From: Methylobacterium fujisawaense
Lineage (GTDB): Bacteria; Pseudomonadota; Alphaproteobacteria; Rhizobiales; Beijerinckiaceae
Assembly: GCF_014138435.1 (NCBI RefSeq)
Contig: NZ_JACJIM010000002.1
Span: forward strand, 186,001-250,000
Reading direction: 5' to 3'
DNA: 64,000 nt
Below the pieces are notes generated by a model. The model was not told the origin of the DNA and ran no database searches. It saw only the letters and a list, made by a program, of their open reading frames with translations. Of this stretch, positions 1 to 8,598 are shown one piece after another; positions within the stretch are counted from its first letter, which is position 1, and every line of letters begins with the position of its first letter. The translations under genes and the position numbers were made by a program.

Positions 1-1
1 C

Positions 2-463
2 GCCAATCTGGAGGCCAACCCCTGCTTCGCGGCCTCGAGCCCCCGCGACATCCGGGTGATCGCCGGCGCGGTGACCGGCCGACGCGAATGGCCGACGCTG
101 CCCTGCACGGCGATCGAGGGCCGCCGCCTCGCCGACAGTTTCGGCCACGCGGAGTTCGCCGTCGCCGCCGTCGAGGCCCACGAGACGCGGCCGCGCTTCC
201 GCGGCCGCATGGTCCACAGCGCCGCGCACGCGCCGTTCATCGGCTATAACCGCGCGCAGGCCGCCGTCCTCGAAGGCGCCATTCTTTCGACCCGGCTCCA
301 CATGTTGGAGCCCGATAAGGTGTTGACGGAGATGGCCTACCTCGCCATCGCCATCGGCAAGACCGCTGGGCCGCGCGAGCGCGAGGCCTGGGGTTGGATC
401 GAGGACAAGGTCGCGGCGGCGCTCGGCCCCGAGGCGCGCGTTCTCGATCGCGACGACCGCTGA
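2..463 (+). CDS. DUF447 family protein, C-terminal part (5' end outside window)
   Basis: The reading frame is open from the first bases, so this is the 3' part of a longer gene. The visible 153 residues contain the features I associate with DUF447: a TGRREWP stretch, a HAPFIGYNRAQAAVLE segment (residues about 78-93 of the visible part) and an AYLAIAIGKTAGPREREAWGW segment near the end. DUF447 proteins are flavin-reductase-like split barrels found beside tetrahydromethanopterin genes in methanogens and methylotrophs; a role in H4MPT biosynthesis is a known association, not proven here. The gene is 21 bp upstream of the SRPBCC gene on the same strand and may be cotranscribed with it. Family assignment is by recalled motif similarity. 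Confidence 0.65.
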   Translation, partial: ANLEANPCFAASSPRDIRVIAGAVTGRREWPTLPCTAIEGRRLADSFGHAEFAVAAVEAHETRPRFRGRMVHSAAHAPFIGYNRAQAAVLEGAILSTRLHMLEPDKVLTEMAYLAIAIGKTAGPREREAWGWIEDKVAAALGPEARVLDRDDR

Positions 464-484
464 GGGCGGGAGGAGAAGGACAAG

Positions 485-1018
485 ATGAAGAAAATCACCC
501 TGGCCCTGGCGGCCACGGCAGCCCTAGTGGCGGCTACCGCGCAGGCCCACGGCCCAACCCGGCGCAAGATCACCGAGTCGATCGAGATCAATGCCCCCGC
601 CGACAAGGTCTGGGCCGTGCTCGGCGATATGAAGAATTCCGACTGGATGCAGAACGTCACCAAGACGGAGCTCAACGGCGATCCGGCCGGCAAGTTCAAG
701 CGTGTCCTGACCCTGAAGAACGGCGATCAGATCCAGGAGACCAGCAACAAGTACAAGCCCGATGACAAGCTGTTCTCCTATTACATCGACAAGGTCGACG
801 TGAAGGATCTTCCGGCGAACGACTACTCGGCGACGATCACGGTCGAGCCCGAGGGCAACGCCAAGTCGAAGGTCGAGTGGAAGGCGGCCTTCTATCGCGG
901 CTACATGAACAACGATCCGCCGCCGGATCTGAACGACGAGGCTTCCGAGAAGGGCGTCGGCGACTGGATCAAGGCGAGCCTCGCCAACCTGAAGGCCAAG
1001 GTCGAGAAGGGCTCGTGA
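485..1018 (+). CDS. exported SRPBCC (START/polyketide-cyclase-like) protein
   Basis: The protein has 177 residues. A Sec signal peptide is evident (MKKI start, an alanine-rich hydrophobic core, AQA cleavage site near residue 21). The mature part opens with SIEINAPADKVWAVLGDM, typical of the SRPBCC ligand-binding fold, and is rich in Lys and Asp. An AGGAGAAGGACAAG stretch gives a good ribosome binding site. The stop overlaps the GTG start of the next gene by 4 bp, so the two are probably translationally coupled. An exported SRPBCC protein paired with a beta-propeller suggests a periplasmic small-ligand or redox role, but the ligand is unknown. Confidence 0.75.
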   Translation: MKKITLALAATAALVAATAQAHGPTRRKITESIEINAPADKVWAVLGDMKNSDWMQNVTKTELNGDPAGKFKRVLTLKNGDQIQETSNKYKPDDKLFSYYIDKVDVKDLPANDYSATITVEPEGNAKSKVEWKAAFYRGYMNNDPPPDLNDEASEKGVGDWIKASLANLKAKVEKGS

Positions 1019-1971
1019 GCCTGTCTCGGGGCCGCGCGGCCCTCGTCGCCGGCCTCGTTCTCATCGCAACCGCCTCCCGAGCCGAACCGGCCCGGGAGGC
1101 CATCGTCACCGCGCAGCTCGGCGGCGCGATCGAGATCGTCGATCTGGCCACCCGGACGGTGGTGCGCCGCATCCCCGTCGACGGGGCCCCGGCCGGGATC
1201 GCCCTGTCGCCCGATCGCCGGCGCGCCTACGTCACGCGTCCGGAGGGGCACGGTCTCGCGATCCTCGATCTCGATGCCGGCCGCGTCCTCGCCGAGGTGC
1301 CGCTGCCCGGCGGGCCGCTCGGCGTCGCGGCCGACCCGCGGGGCGGCACCGTCTACGTGGCCGACTGGTACGGGCACCGTCTGTTCGTGCTGACCGAGCG
1401 CGACGGTACGCTGGTCCCGGACGGCGAGATCGCGGTCGGCGCCTCGCCCTCGGGAATCGCCGTCAGCCCCGATGGCGGAACGCTCTATGTCGCCAACCGC
1501 GAGGCCGACACGGTCTCCGTCGTGGATACAGCGACCCGACGGGAGAGCTCCGTCATTCCCGTGGGGCAGCATCCGTTCGGCATCACCCTCGATGCCGCGG
1601 CCGGGCGCGCCTACACGGCCAATGTCACCGGGGACGACGTCTCGGTTCTGGACCTGAAGACCGGGCGCGAGATCGGCCGCGTGCCGACCGGCCGCCGGCC
1701 TTACGTGATCGCCCTCGCCGGCGGGCGCGGCTTCGTCACCGACCAATATGCCGGCAGCGTCACGGCGTTCGACCTCGCCACGCTGAAGCCGATCGCCGAC
1801 GTCGATGTCGGCGATCATCCGGAAGGGATCGCCGCGGATTCGGACGGCCGCCTCTACGTGGCCAATTGGGGCGACAACACCCTGAGCGTCCTCGATTCCA
1901 AGACGCTCAAGGTGCTGGCGACCATCCCCACCGGCAACGGCCCGCGCTCGTTCGGCGCCTTCCTGCGCTGA
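1015..1971 (+). CDS. exported YVTN/YncE-type beta-propeller protein
   Basis: I chose the GTG at 1015 because it overlaps the preceding TGA in a GTGA junction and directly precedes a signal peptide (MSLSRGRAALVAG..., cleavage near ASRAEP). The product is 318 residues. At least six repeats of about 42 residues carry the YVTN pattern (AYVTRPEG, VYVADWYG, LYVANREA, AYTANVTG, LYVANWGD) and associated SPDG/PDG turns, giving a seven-bladed propeller of the YncE class. Such proteins are periplasmic and often sit beside quinoprotein or cytochrome genes, but none is visible here. Partnership with the upstream SRPBCC protein is inferred from coupling only. Confidence 0.8.
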   Translation: MSLSRGRAALVAGLVLIATASRAEPAREAIVTAQLGGAIEIVDLATRTVVRRIPVDGAPAGIALSPDRRRAYVTRPEGHGLAILDLDAGRVLAEVPLPGGPLGVAADPRGGTVYVADWYGHRLFVLTERDGTLVPDGEIAVGASPSGIAVSPDGGTLYVANREADTVSVVDTATRRESSVIPVGQHPFGITLDAAAGRAYTANVTGDDVSVLDLKTGREIGRVPTGRRPYVIALAGGRGFVTDQYAGSVTAFDLATLKPIADVDVGDHPEGIAADSDGRLYVANWGDNTLSVLDSKTLKVLATIPTGNGPRSFGAFLR

Positions 1972-1974
1972 GGC

Positions 1975-2175
1975 TCAGCCCGTGCGGCGGTGCGGCGCCC
2001 GGCGGTAGGCCGCCCGGGCCATCACCAGCGCGCCGCCGATTTGCAGGAGGCCGGTCTCGCCGAGATCCGAGGGCGCGAAATGCGCCTGGATCAGCAGCCG
2101 CGTCAGCGCGTTCAGCGCGAGCAATGTCAGGCAGAAGGCTGCAGCGGCCAGCAGGCTGGCGACGAACTCGGGCAT
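1975..2175 (-). CDS. small hypothetical membrane protein
   Basis: This 66-residue protein has an N-terminal hydrophobic helix (about residues 5-28, VASLLAAAAFCLTLLALNALT) and a weaker second hydrophobic stretch (about 44-55), ending in a basic tail. A GGGAG sequence lies about 5 bases upstream of the ATG, which supports it as real. It converges with the propeller gene, leaving only 3 bp between stops. I do not recognise a family. Confidence 0.5.
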   Translation of the reverse strand: MPEFVASLLAAAAFCLTLLALNALTRLLIQAHFAPSDLGETGLLQIGGALVMARAAYRRAPHRRTG

Positions 2176-2249
2176 GATCGCGCTCCCGTGTCGAACGGGA
2201 GGAGATTAGCAAGCCCCGCGCCAGGGCCAAGCTGCCGGAACCGCCGATC

Positions 2250-3425
2250 TCAGCGCTTGCGGCCTGCGGGCGCGGATGCCGGCGTCCCCGCCTGCGCGGC
2301 CGGCGTGGGCCGGGGCGTCTCGACGGCGAGCCGCTTCACCGGCCAGCCGTCGCTCCAGCGCTCCATGTCGGCCAAGCGCGGATTGTTCTTCAGCGCCGTC
2401 GCATCCGACCCGGCGAAGGCCGCGGCGGCGGCGAGGTCGAAGGTCTTCCAGAAACCGAGATAGTCCAGGGCATCGACCCGGGCGAGATTGATCTGCGAGA
2501 CCAGCGTCTGCTGCTCGCCGGTCAAGGCCATGTCGGCGGACCAGCGGAACGGCGGCGGCTTGGTCGACTCCTTCGGCGCATCCTTGGGCTCCGGCGCGGG
2601 CTTGATGTTGCCCCCGTCATAGGCGCTGTCGACGCCCGCAGGGGCGGCCAGCGTCGCCGTAAGGGCCGGGAAGCCATGATCGTCCGAAAGGACCCGCACG
2701 AACAACTTGCGGTCCAGCGGCACGCCGCTGGCCTCGCGCAGGAGACGCTTCGCCGCGAGGTCGGCAGCCCGCGTGTCCTTGTCGCCGACCATGGCCACGA
2801 GGAGCGTGGATGGGTCGATCGCCGCCAGGTCGGTCAGCGCGATACCTCTGGATTTCGGCCCGCTGGCGATACCGCCGGGCGTCGCCGCAAAGATCAGCTT
2901 CGGAACCGGCAGGCCCTGCGCCTTCGCGGCCGCTGCGAGATCCATGGCGAGCGGCGCGCCGGCGAGATGGCCGATCATCGCGACGCGGCCGAGATCGGGC
3001 TTGGCCTCGCTCTCCGTCGCAAGTTCGGCAAGCGCGGCCTTGACCAAGCCTTCCGCGATGGCCGGGGCATCGGCCGGTCGCGTCCGGTTGACCTCCTGAA
3101 ACCGGGGGAACAGGACGAGCCAGCCCTGGCGGGCGAGATGGTCGATCCAGCCGCCATAGCTCTGCGGATTGACCGCCCCCCACCCGTGCAGGACGATGGC
3201 GACGGGCCGTCCCGCCTCCGGCGCAGCGCCCGCGGCGTAGAACGCATAGGTGGAGGGCGTGCCGCGCCCGAGCAGCCGCTTGGTGATCGTGGCCTTGCGG
3301 TCACCCGCACCCCCCGCCCCATTGGCAGGCTGGGCGGGCGGCGTCGCCGCCTGGACGGATGCGAGGCCGGCCAGGGTCATGATCGCGGCGGCAGTCAGCG
3401 ATCCGCGAAGAACTGTGAGACGCAT
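2250..3425 (-). CDS. exported alpha/beta-hydrolase-like protein lacking the nucleophile Ser
   Basis: The protein has 391 residues with a Sec signal peptide (MRLTVLRG..., cleavage near SVQA, residue 26). The fold signature of an alpha/beta hydrolase is clear: a strand followed by VLHGWG (residues 79-83, oxyanion region), a nucleophile-elbow position at 152-156, a VGDKD acid loop and an SDDHGF His region. The elbow reads G-H-L-A-G, so the catalytic Ser is Leu154 (codon CTC). The family is usually an esterase, lipase or dienelactone-hydrolase-like enzyme; with Leu here it is either a non-catalytic binding protein or uses another residue. A Pro/Lys-rich linker (about residues 275-292) precedes a C-terminal module unlike the hydrolase core. 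Confidence 0.65.
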   Translation of the reverse strand: MRLTVLRGSLTAAAIMTLAGLASVQAATPPAQPANGAGGAGDRKATITKRLLGRGTPSTYAFYAAGAAPEAGRPVAIVLHGWGAVNPQSYGGWIDHLARQGWLVLFPRFQEVNRTRPADAPAIAEGLVKAALAELATESEAKPDLGRVAMIGHLAGAPLAMDLAAAAKAQGLPVPKLIFAATPGGIASGPKSRGIALTDLAAIDPSTLLVAMVGDKDTRAADLAAKRLLREASGVPLDRKLFVRVLSDDHGFPALTATLAAPAGVDSAYDGGNIKPAPEPKDAPKESTKPPPFRWSADMALTGEQQTLVSQINLARVDALDYLGFWKTFDLAAAAAFAGSDATALKNNPRLADMERWSDGWPVKRLAVETPRPTPAAQAGTPASAPAGRKR

Positions 3426-3541
3426 CAGGGACTCGACTGAGAGACGCTTGGCGTCGGCAGGTCAGAATGCGCTGAATAGCAGATTCTCTCGCCTTGGCGA
3501 CTCATCGCCTCAGTCTTCCGCCAAGCTTCGGCGGTCGAGCC

Positions 3542-3742
3542 TCAGGACAGCATGCACCGCGTCATATCCGGACGGTCGAGCCGCCGCACGATCGCTGCCA
3601 TCTCCGCCGGAATGTCGTGCTCCGCTGCGCCGTAGACGCTGAGCAGCCCCTCGCGGACCGTATCGAGAAGGACGGACTCGACCGTATCCCGGGCGCCGGG
3701 CCGGCGCAGGGAATCGGCGTGGTTGATTGCAACGATCTTCAT
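3542..3742 (-). CDS. small hypothetical protein, weak NepR-like pattern
   Basis: From the ATG at 3742 the product has 66 residues; an in-frame TTG 18 bp upstream is an alternative, and neither start has a clear Shine-Dalgarno sequence. The middle reads L-x3-V-x5-L-x2-VY-x6-DIP-x5-IVRRLD. This spacing resembles the two-helix core of NepR anti-sigma factors (LRxxY...PIP...LLxxLD), although the usual conserved Glu-Pro before Ile-Pro is missing. It lies directly downstream of a stand-alone response regulator on the same strand. The NepR link is speculative; otherwise unknown. Confidence 0.35.
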   Translation of the reverse strand: MKIVAINHADSLRRPGARDTVESVLLDTVREGLLSVYGAAEHDIPAEMAAIVRRLDRPDMTRCMLS

Positions 3743-3819
3743 GGCGGTGCCGCGGGTCAAGTGTACTGCGCACGTCCGGGGGCTGCTGCTCCGGAGTGGC
3801 GTACAACTGTGTGGCCGCC

Positions 3820-4275
3820 TCAGGTTTCCAGTCCGGTGGGGATTATTTTGCCGCCCGGTCCGATAACGGACGGTCCGGGCTCGGTGGACGGCCGGCCGGC
3901 GGCCTGTTCCACCCAGGCGAGGATGTCTTCGGCGCGCCAGGGCTTCGGGATGAACGTCGCCGAGACGCGCAGGTCGCTCGGCTGGTCGCCGGCATCGCCG
4001 GAGGTGAGGAGGACCCGCACGCGCGGCCAGGTCACGCCGATGATCCGCGCCAGTTCGAAACCGCCGATCGGCCCGGGAGTCCGGACGTCCGAGAACACCA
4101 CGCTGACCTCGTCCGCGCGATCATTGAGAATGGCCAGGGCGCGATCGGCGGTCTCGGCTTCGATGACCGTGAAGCCCGTATCCTCCAGCAGCGTGGCCGC
4201 GAGGAAGCGCTCGTCGGGCTGGTCTTCCACGACGAGGATCACGGGCTTCTGGCCAGGCTGTACCGATTCGCTCAT
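3820..4275 (-). CDS. single-domain response regulator
   Basis: I start this at the ATG giving MSESVQPGQKP (151 residues); longer in-frame starts add sequence outside the receiver fold. The receiver features are complete: VVEDQPDE acidic pocket (Asp18), phospho-acceptor Asp63 in VVFSDVRTPG, a Ser/Thr switch in LLTSGD (about 90-94) and Lys111 in FIPKPW. There is no output domain, so it works through a partner protein or as a phosphate sink. No histidine kinase is adjacent. The next gene downstream, 77 bp away, is the small NepR-like protein. Confidence 0.8.
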   Translation of the reverse strand: MSESVQPGQKPVILVVEDQPDERFLAATLLEDTGFTVIEAETADRALAILNDRADEVSVVFSDVRTPGPIGGFELARIIGVTWPRVRVLLTSGDAGDQPSDLRVSATFIPKPWRAEDILAWVEQAAGRPSTEPGPSVIGPGGKIIPTGLET

Positions 4276-4464
4276 GGGCCAGGACACTCTACAGGGGCTG
4301 AACGGCGGTCGCTTCGATCGGTTCAACGCCCGAACGCCGCGAAGGGCCACACCCGCGCGGGCACAGATCCTCCTTTGATCCTTGCACAATTGAGAAATTG
4401 AGGCCGTGTCTTGGGCAACACAGCCAACGCAGAACGCGTTCGCTCGACCGTCGATGACGTCTTT

Positions 4465-5337
4465 TCAGCCGACACCGTGTGACTTCAGGAAAGCCAGAGC
4501 GCGTGTCCAGCCATCCTCGGCAGCCTCCCGCCGGTAGCTCGGACGGTAATCCGCGTGGAAGCCGTGCGGCGCATCCGGATAAACCACGATCTCGACGCTT
4601 TTGCCCGCCGCCAGAGCACGATCGCGCGCCTCTTCCACGGCCTTCACCGGGATACCGGTATCGGCTCCCCCATACAGGCCGAGCAGCGGAGCATGGATCT
4701 CGGCGGCCACGTCGCCGGCGGTGCGCGGCTGAATGTCGGTGCGTTCGCCGCCGACAGGCCCGTACCAAGCGACCGCCGCCTTCAGGTCGCGACGATGCGC
4801 CGCGTACAGCCAGACGTCACGTCCACCCCGGCACCAGCCCATGACGCCGAGCCGGTTCGGATCACCCTTCGCCGCCGAAGCCGCCCAGGCGGCCGCCGCA
4901 TCGAGGTCGCCGATCCACTGCGCGTCCGGCGTCTTCGCGATGACGTCCCGGATGATCTGCTTGGGATCCGACATGGTCGAGAGATCGCCCTGGCGGGCGT
5001 AGAGTTCGGGCGCCACCGCGCAGTAGCCGGCCTTCGCGAGCCGGCGGCAGATGTCCTTGATATAATCGTGGACGCCGAAGATCTCCTCGATCACCAGAAC
5101 GATCGGGAAGGGGCCGGTGCCCTCCGGAACCGCCCGATAGGCCGGCATCGGCCCGTCTGCGGCCGGAATCTTGACCTCGCCGGCCTCGATGCCGGTCGGG
5201 TCCGTGTGGATCACCTGAGCTTCCACGCGGGTGGTCGCGAGGGTCAAGCCACTCATCAGGCTCGTCATCACGAAGCCTCGCCGGGACAAGGGCGGCGTGA
5301 TCAGCCCGTCGAGTCCAGCCCGGTCGTGATCCGCCAT
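4465..5337 (-). CDS. Tat-exported dienelactone hydrolase family protein
   Basis: The protein has 290 residues. Its N-terminus carries a twin-arginine signal (LSRRGFVM, residues 18-25, followed by a weakly hydrophobic stretch and cleavage near VEAQ). The catalytic triad of the dienelactone hydrolase family is intact: Cys169 in GWCRGG, Asp226 in YGGAD and His258 in PHGFHADY. Family members hydrolyse dienelactones or related carboxylic esters in aromatic degradation, but no catabolic genes are adjacent, so the substrate is unknown. Export by the Tat route fits the presence of tatABC elsewhere in the window. It is monocistronic as far as I can see. Confidence 0.85.
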   Translation of the reverse strand: MADHDRAGLDGLITPPLSRRGFVMTSLMSGLTLATTRVEAQVIHTDPTGIEAGEVKIPAADGPMPAYRAVPEGTGPFPIVLVIEEIFGVHDYIKDICRRLAKAGYCAVAPELYARQGDLSTMSDPKQIIRDVIAKTPDAQWIGDLDAAAAWAASAAKGDPNRLGVMGWCRGGRDVWLYAAHRRDLKAAVAWYGPVGGERTDIQPRTAGDVAAEIHAPLLGLYGGADTGIPVKAVEEARDRALAAGKSVEIVVYPDAPHGFHADYRPSYRREAAEDGWTRALAFLKSHGVG

Positions 5338-5418
5338 GATGCTCTCTCCCTTGCTTCAAGGATGAGGGCTATCCGCGTGCGGCGGCCCGGGTCAAATCAT
5401 CCGCCCGCCGCTGGTCCG

Positions 5419-5823
5419 TCACGCCCCTGCGGCAGCCAGGGCCCGCGCCGGCCGGCGCACGGTTACCCGGATCGGTTCAAGCGTCTCGCGCGGCGTCAGC
5501 ATCTCACCCAGGCTGACGAAGGTGTCGGCGGCCGGTGCGACCACCGCGCGGATGCCGTAGCCCAGTGCGAAGGACCGGATCAGCTCGGCGTCGCGCGCAA
5601 TGCCGAAGCGGTCGAGGGCCGCCAGGAAGGCTTCCCGGAACAGGCTCGGCCGGCACCAGCGCTTCTCGGCCATCTGCAGCGGCCAGTCCCACAAGCCCTC
5701 GGCCCGGCGCATGGCCAGGGCGCCGCGCGCGATGAAATAGCCGGTCTCCCGGTGCTCGATCCCGTCCGTCTGGACCGACCAGTCGTCATTGCCGAACAGT
5801 TCGGCCGCGGCTGCGTTGCCCAT
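5419..5823 (-). CDS. hypothetical protein
   Basis: The ATG at 5823 is preceded by a GGAGGA ribosome binding site, giving 134 residues; a longer in-frame ATG has no such site. The protein is soluble, aromatic-rich (GLWDWPLQMAEKRW) and ends in a basic, alanine-rich tail. I do not recognise a domain. It lies on the minus strand between the DUF192 gene and the dienelactone hydrolase gene, with gaps of 118 and 81 bp. Confidence 0.6.
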   Translation of the reverse strand: MGNAAAAELFGNDDWSVQTDGIEHRETGYFIARGALAMRRAEGLWDWPLQMAEKRWCRPSLFREAFLAALDRFGIARDAELIRSFALGYGIRAVVAPAADTFVSLGEMLTPRETLEPIRVTVRRPARALAAAGA

Positions 5824-5941
5824 CGGGTCCTCCGCCCTGAACCTGCCTTCCGGCGCACCGGAACATTGCCGGAACACTGGCGCGGAATTCGGCGGCGGTC
5901 AAGGCACTTGTTCCCGGTGCGTTCGCGGGCCGGGATGGACG

Positions 5942-6436
5942 TCAGCGGGCCTTGAACATGGCGTGCTCGATCCGGTCGCCCGGCGCGATCCCGAGCTTCG
6001 CCGCGGTTCCCGCATTCAGTTCCAGGACCGCGAGGACGGGGCCGCCCGAAGCGATGATCGCGGTGGAGAGCGGCTCGGTATCGGCCGCGATCCGGCTGAT
6101 CGTCCCGTCGGCGCGGATGAAGACCATGTCGAGAGGCAGATAGGTGTTCTTCATCCACATGGTTACGGGCTGGTCCTGCTCGAAATCGAACAGCATGCCG
6201 TGGTCCCCCGCCATGTGCCGACGGAACATCAGGCCCCGGGCGCGGGCGGCGTCATCGCGCATCACCTCGACGTCGAAGCGCTTGGGTCCGGATTTCGTGA
6301 TGATCGTCAGCGGCTCCGACTTGACCGCAGCGGCGCGCGCCGCAGCCTGCGCCCGAGCAGCCGGGGCCGGGCCGACCGCGCTCACGGCGAGACAGGCTAG
6401 TGCGGCCGCCGAGGCGGCGCGGAATATGGATCTCAC
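5942..6436 (-). CDS. exported DUF192 family protein
   Basis: The GTG at 6436 is chosen because a GAGAGG site lies 8 bases upstream and a signal peptide follows directly (MRSIFRAASAAAL..., AARAQA). The product has 164 residues. The DUF192 core is obvious: ARARGLMFRRHM, GMLFDF, VTMWMKNTYLPLDMVFI, and the closing LELNAGTAAKLGIAPGDRIEH. DUF192 proteins are small periplasmic beta proteins of unknown function. It is followed downstream by the 134-residue unknown. Confidence 0.85.
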   Translation of the reverse strand: MRSIFRAASAAALACLAVSAVGPAPAARAQAAARAAAVKSEPLTIITKSGPKRFDVEVMRDDAARARGLMFRRHMAGDHGMLFDFEQDQPVTMWMKNTYLPLDMVFIRADGTISRIAADTEPLSTAIIASGGPVLAVLELNAGTAAKLGIAPGDRIEHAMFKAR

Positions 6437-6586
6437 AGGCTCAAGCCTCTCGAGGAATGGCGCGCGGTCCCGCGCGGTGCCGGCGCCGGTGTTAGACCAG
6501 GATGTGCGACAGGGGAATCCGGCGCCGGATTTCCGCCGATGCGCCAAGCCTATGGCGCAGGCGGCGCGCCGCCGGGAGGGCGCAAA

Positions 6587-7192
6587 CTAATGCGAGGCGG
6601 GCATCGCCCCGTCGATCAGCCGGACCTCGGCCGCCATGACGCCCTTCGAGCCGTCGCCATAGCGGACGAGAACGGACTCCCCGGGCTTCAGCTCGGCGAT
6701 CCCGTAGCGCCGCAACGTCTCCATGTGCACGAAGATGTCAGGCGTGCCGTCGCCCCGCGTGAGGAAGCCGAACCCGCGCAGGCGGTTGAACCACTTCACG
6801 ACGGCCGTTTCCAATCCGCTGGTCGGCGTCACGGTGACGTGGGTGCGCGGCATGGGCATCTCGGACGGATGCACCGCCGTGGCCTGATCGAGGGAGATCA
6901 CCCGGAACGCCTGCCAGCCCCGTGGGCGCTCGACGGCTTCCACGACGATGCGTGCGCCCTCGCTCGCGGCCTGATACCCGTCGCGACGCAGACAGGTCAC
7001 GTGCAGCAGGATGTCCGGCGCGCCGTCGTCGGGCACGATGAAGCCGAAGCCCTTCGAGACGTCGAACCACTTGATGCGCCCCGCCACCTCGACGAGATCG
7101 AGAGCCTCGTCCTCGTACTGACCCTGTTCGCCGGTTCGGGCGACCGGCAACCGTTCGGGGTTCTCCGGCCCGGATCCGCGTTCGTCAGACAT
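6587..7192 (-). CDS. double cold-shock-domain protein
   Basis: The protein has 201 residues with two cold-shock domains. The first (about residues 31-100) carries [18 protein letters not shown] with DILLHVTCL; the second (about 130-195) carries [15 protein letters not shown] with DIFVHMETL. These are the RNP1/RNP2-type nucleic-acid-binding strands. Two-domain proteins of about 200 residues are typical of alphaproteobacteria and act as RNA chaperones or transcription antiterminators. The gene is divergent from the DUF1624-like gene, with 353 bp between starts. Confidence 0.85.
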   Translation of the reverse strand: MSDERGSGPENPERLPVARTGEQGQYEDEALDLVEVAGRIKWFDVSKGFGFIVPDDGAPDILLHVTCLRRDGYQAASEGARIVVEAVERPRGWQAFRVISLDQATAVHPSEMPMPRTHVTVTPTSGLETAVVKWFNRLRGFGFLTRGDGTPDIFVHMETLRRYGIAELKPGESVLVRYGDGSKGVMAAEVRLIDGAMPASH

Positions 7193-7545
7193 GGCCGAGC
7201 AACCTACACCGAATCACGCCGCGCGCTCTCCCGGCAAGATTAACGAAGTCCTGATGGCCGGGAAGCCCATTTGGCCGTCTGATGAGCCCCGCGAAGTTGC
7301 AATCTTGGCGCACGGAGGCGGGGCCGCAACAGTCGATCGGTCGCAGCTCCCGGGGAAAACGGGGTTTAAGCGCCGGGGCCGCCGAAGGGTTTTTCCGATC
7401 CCCCGCTGCGGACCGTCGCCGCACATTCGCGCGCCCACCGCCTTCACGTTTCCGAGAGCCTTCGCGCCTGCGTCACGGTGGGCCGAGGCGACCCGAGCCG
7501 GTTCCGGTGGAAAGGGCGGCGCCGACATGGTTTGGGAGCACCATC
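7193..7545. other. 353-bp divergent intergenic region, no gene recognised
   Basis: This lies between the start of the cold-shock gene (leftward) and the DUF1624-like gene (rightward). Short open frames cross it, but none has a ribosome binding site together with a recognisable product. Cold-shock mRNAs often have long 5' leaders, so part of this may be transcribed. I see GC-rich short inverted segments but no convincing terminator or riboswitch. Confidence 0.4.
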
Positions 7546-8553
7546 ATGTCCGTTGACGTCACCCTCGACCGCCCCGTCTCCGCATCACCGGCTGCGCAGC
7601 GCCGATGGCCGGTCATCGACGCCGCCCGGGCCGCAGCCCTGGCGGCGATGGCGAGCTACCACACGGTCTGGGATCTCGGCCATCTGCGGCTGACGGCGGA
7701 GAATTACGCGCTGACCCCGTTGGGCCGGCACGCCGCCGAGGCGATCGCCGGAAGCTTCCTGCTTCTGGTCGGCGTCGGGCTCGTGCTGATGAACGGCCGG
7801 GGCGTCCGGGTCCGGCCGACCCTGCTGCGGTTCGCGCGGATCGGCGGGGCGGCGCTGCTCGTGACCCTCGGCACCTGGGTCATGTTCCCGGACGCCTTCG
7901 TGTTCTTCGGCGTGCTCCACTGCATCGCCGTCTCGAGCCTGCTCGGGCTGCCGTTCCTGTTCCTGCCGGTGCCCGTCACGGCCGTTGCGGCCGCCGCTTT
8001 CCTCGCCGCACCGCATGTCGTGCACGCGCCCATCTTCGACGCCGCGGCCCTGTCCTTTCTCGGCCTGGGCTCGGTCGTGCCACGGACGAACGATTACGTG
8101 CCGCTCTTCCCCTGGTTCGGGCTGGTTCTGGCCGGGATCGTCCTGGGTCGTCTGGCGCTGCCGAAGCTTGCCCGTTCGCGCCTCGGGGCCTGGGCTCCAC
8201 GCACGCGCCTGGGGCGCGCCGCCACCTTCGCGGGCCGCCACAGCCTCGCGATCTACCTCATCCACCAGCCCGTCCTGCTGGCCCTGCTGACCGGTGTCGT
8301 CACGGTGATCGGCGCCAATCCACGTGCCGGGCTGCAAGCGTTCCGCGCCGATTACGTGACGATCTGCACCCGCACGGGCGGCGAGCCGGCGCTCTGCCGC
8401 ATCGCCGCGCGCTGCACGTCGGAGGCGCTGCTCCGCGAGGATCTGTTCCGGGAGGATGGACGCCCCTTCAGCGGGACGGAGCGCCTGCGCGCGCAGGGGC
8501 TCTCGCAGGCCTGCTACGCCACCCTGGACGCGGCCGCGCGGGCCGCGCCTTGA
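7546..8553 (+). CDS. DUF1624 / heparan-alpha-glucosaminide acetyltransferase-like membrane protein
   Basis: The ATG at 7546 is 7 bases after GGGAG; product 335 residues. After a short cytoplasmic start, VIDAARAAALAAMASYHTVWDL matches the first helix of DUF1624 proteins, and six to eight more hydrophobic helices follow. LFPWFGLVLAGIVLGR and HSLAIYLIHQPVLLALL are typical late motifs of this acyltransferase-like superfamily. The last about 70 residues form a hydrophilic, Cys-containing cytoplasmic tail. The substrate is unknown. Confidence 0.75.
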   Translation: MSVDVTLDRPVSASPAAQRRWPVIDAARAAALAAMASYHTVWDLGHLRLTAENYALTPLGRHAAEAIAGSFLLLVGVGLVLMNGRGVRVRPTLLRFARIGGAALLVTLGTWVMFPDAFVFFGVLHCIAVSSLLGLPFLFLPVPVTAVAAAAFLAAPHVVHAPIFDAAALSFLGLGSVVPRTNDYVPLFPWFGLVLAGIVLGRLALPKLARSRLGAWAPRTRLGRAATFAGRHSLAIYLIHQPVLLALLTGVVTVIGANPRAGLQAFRADYVTICTRTGGEPALCRIAARCTSEALLREDLFREDGRPFSGTERLRAQGLSQACYATLDAAARAAP

Positions 8554-8598
8554 GCCCGGCGCCGGACCGCCCGGGCCCGGCGACCGGCGAGGACCGGA

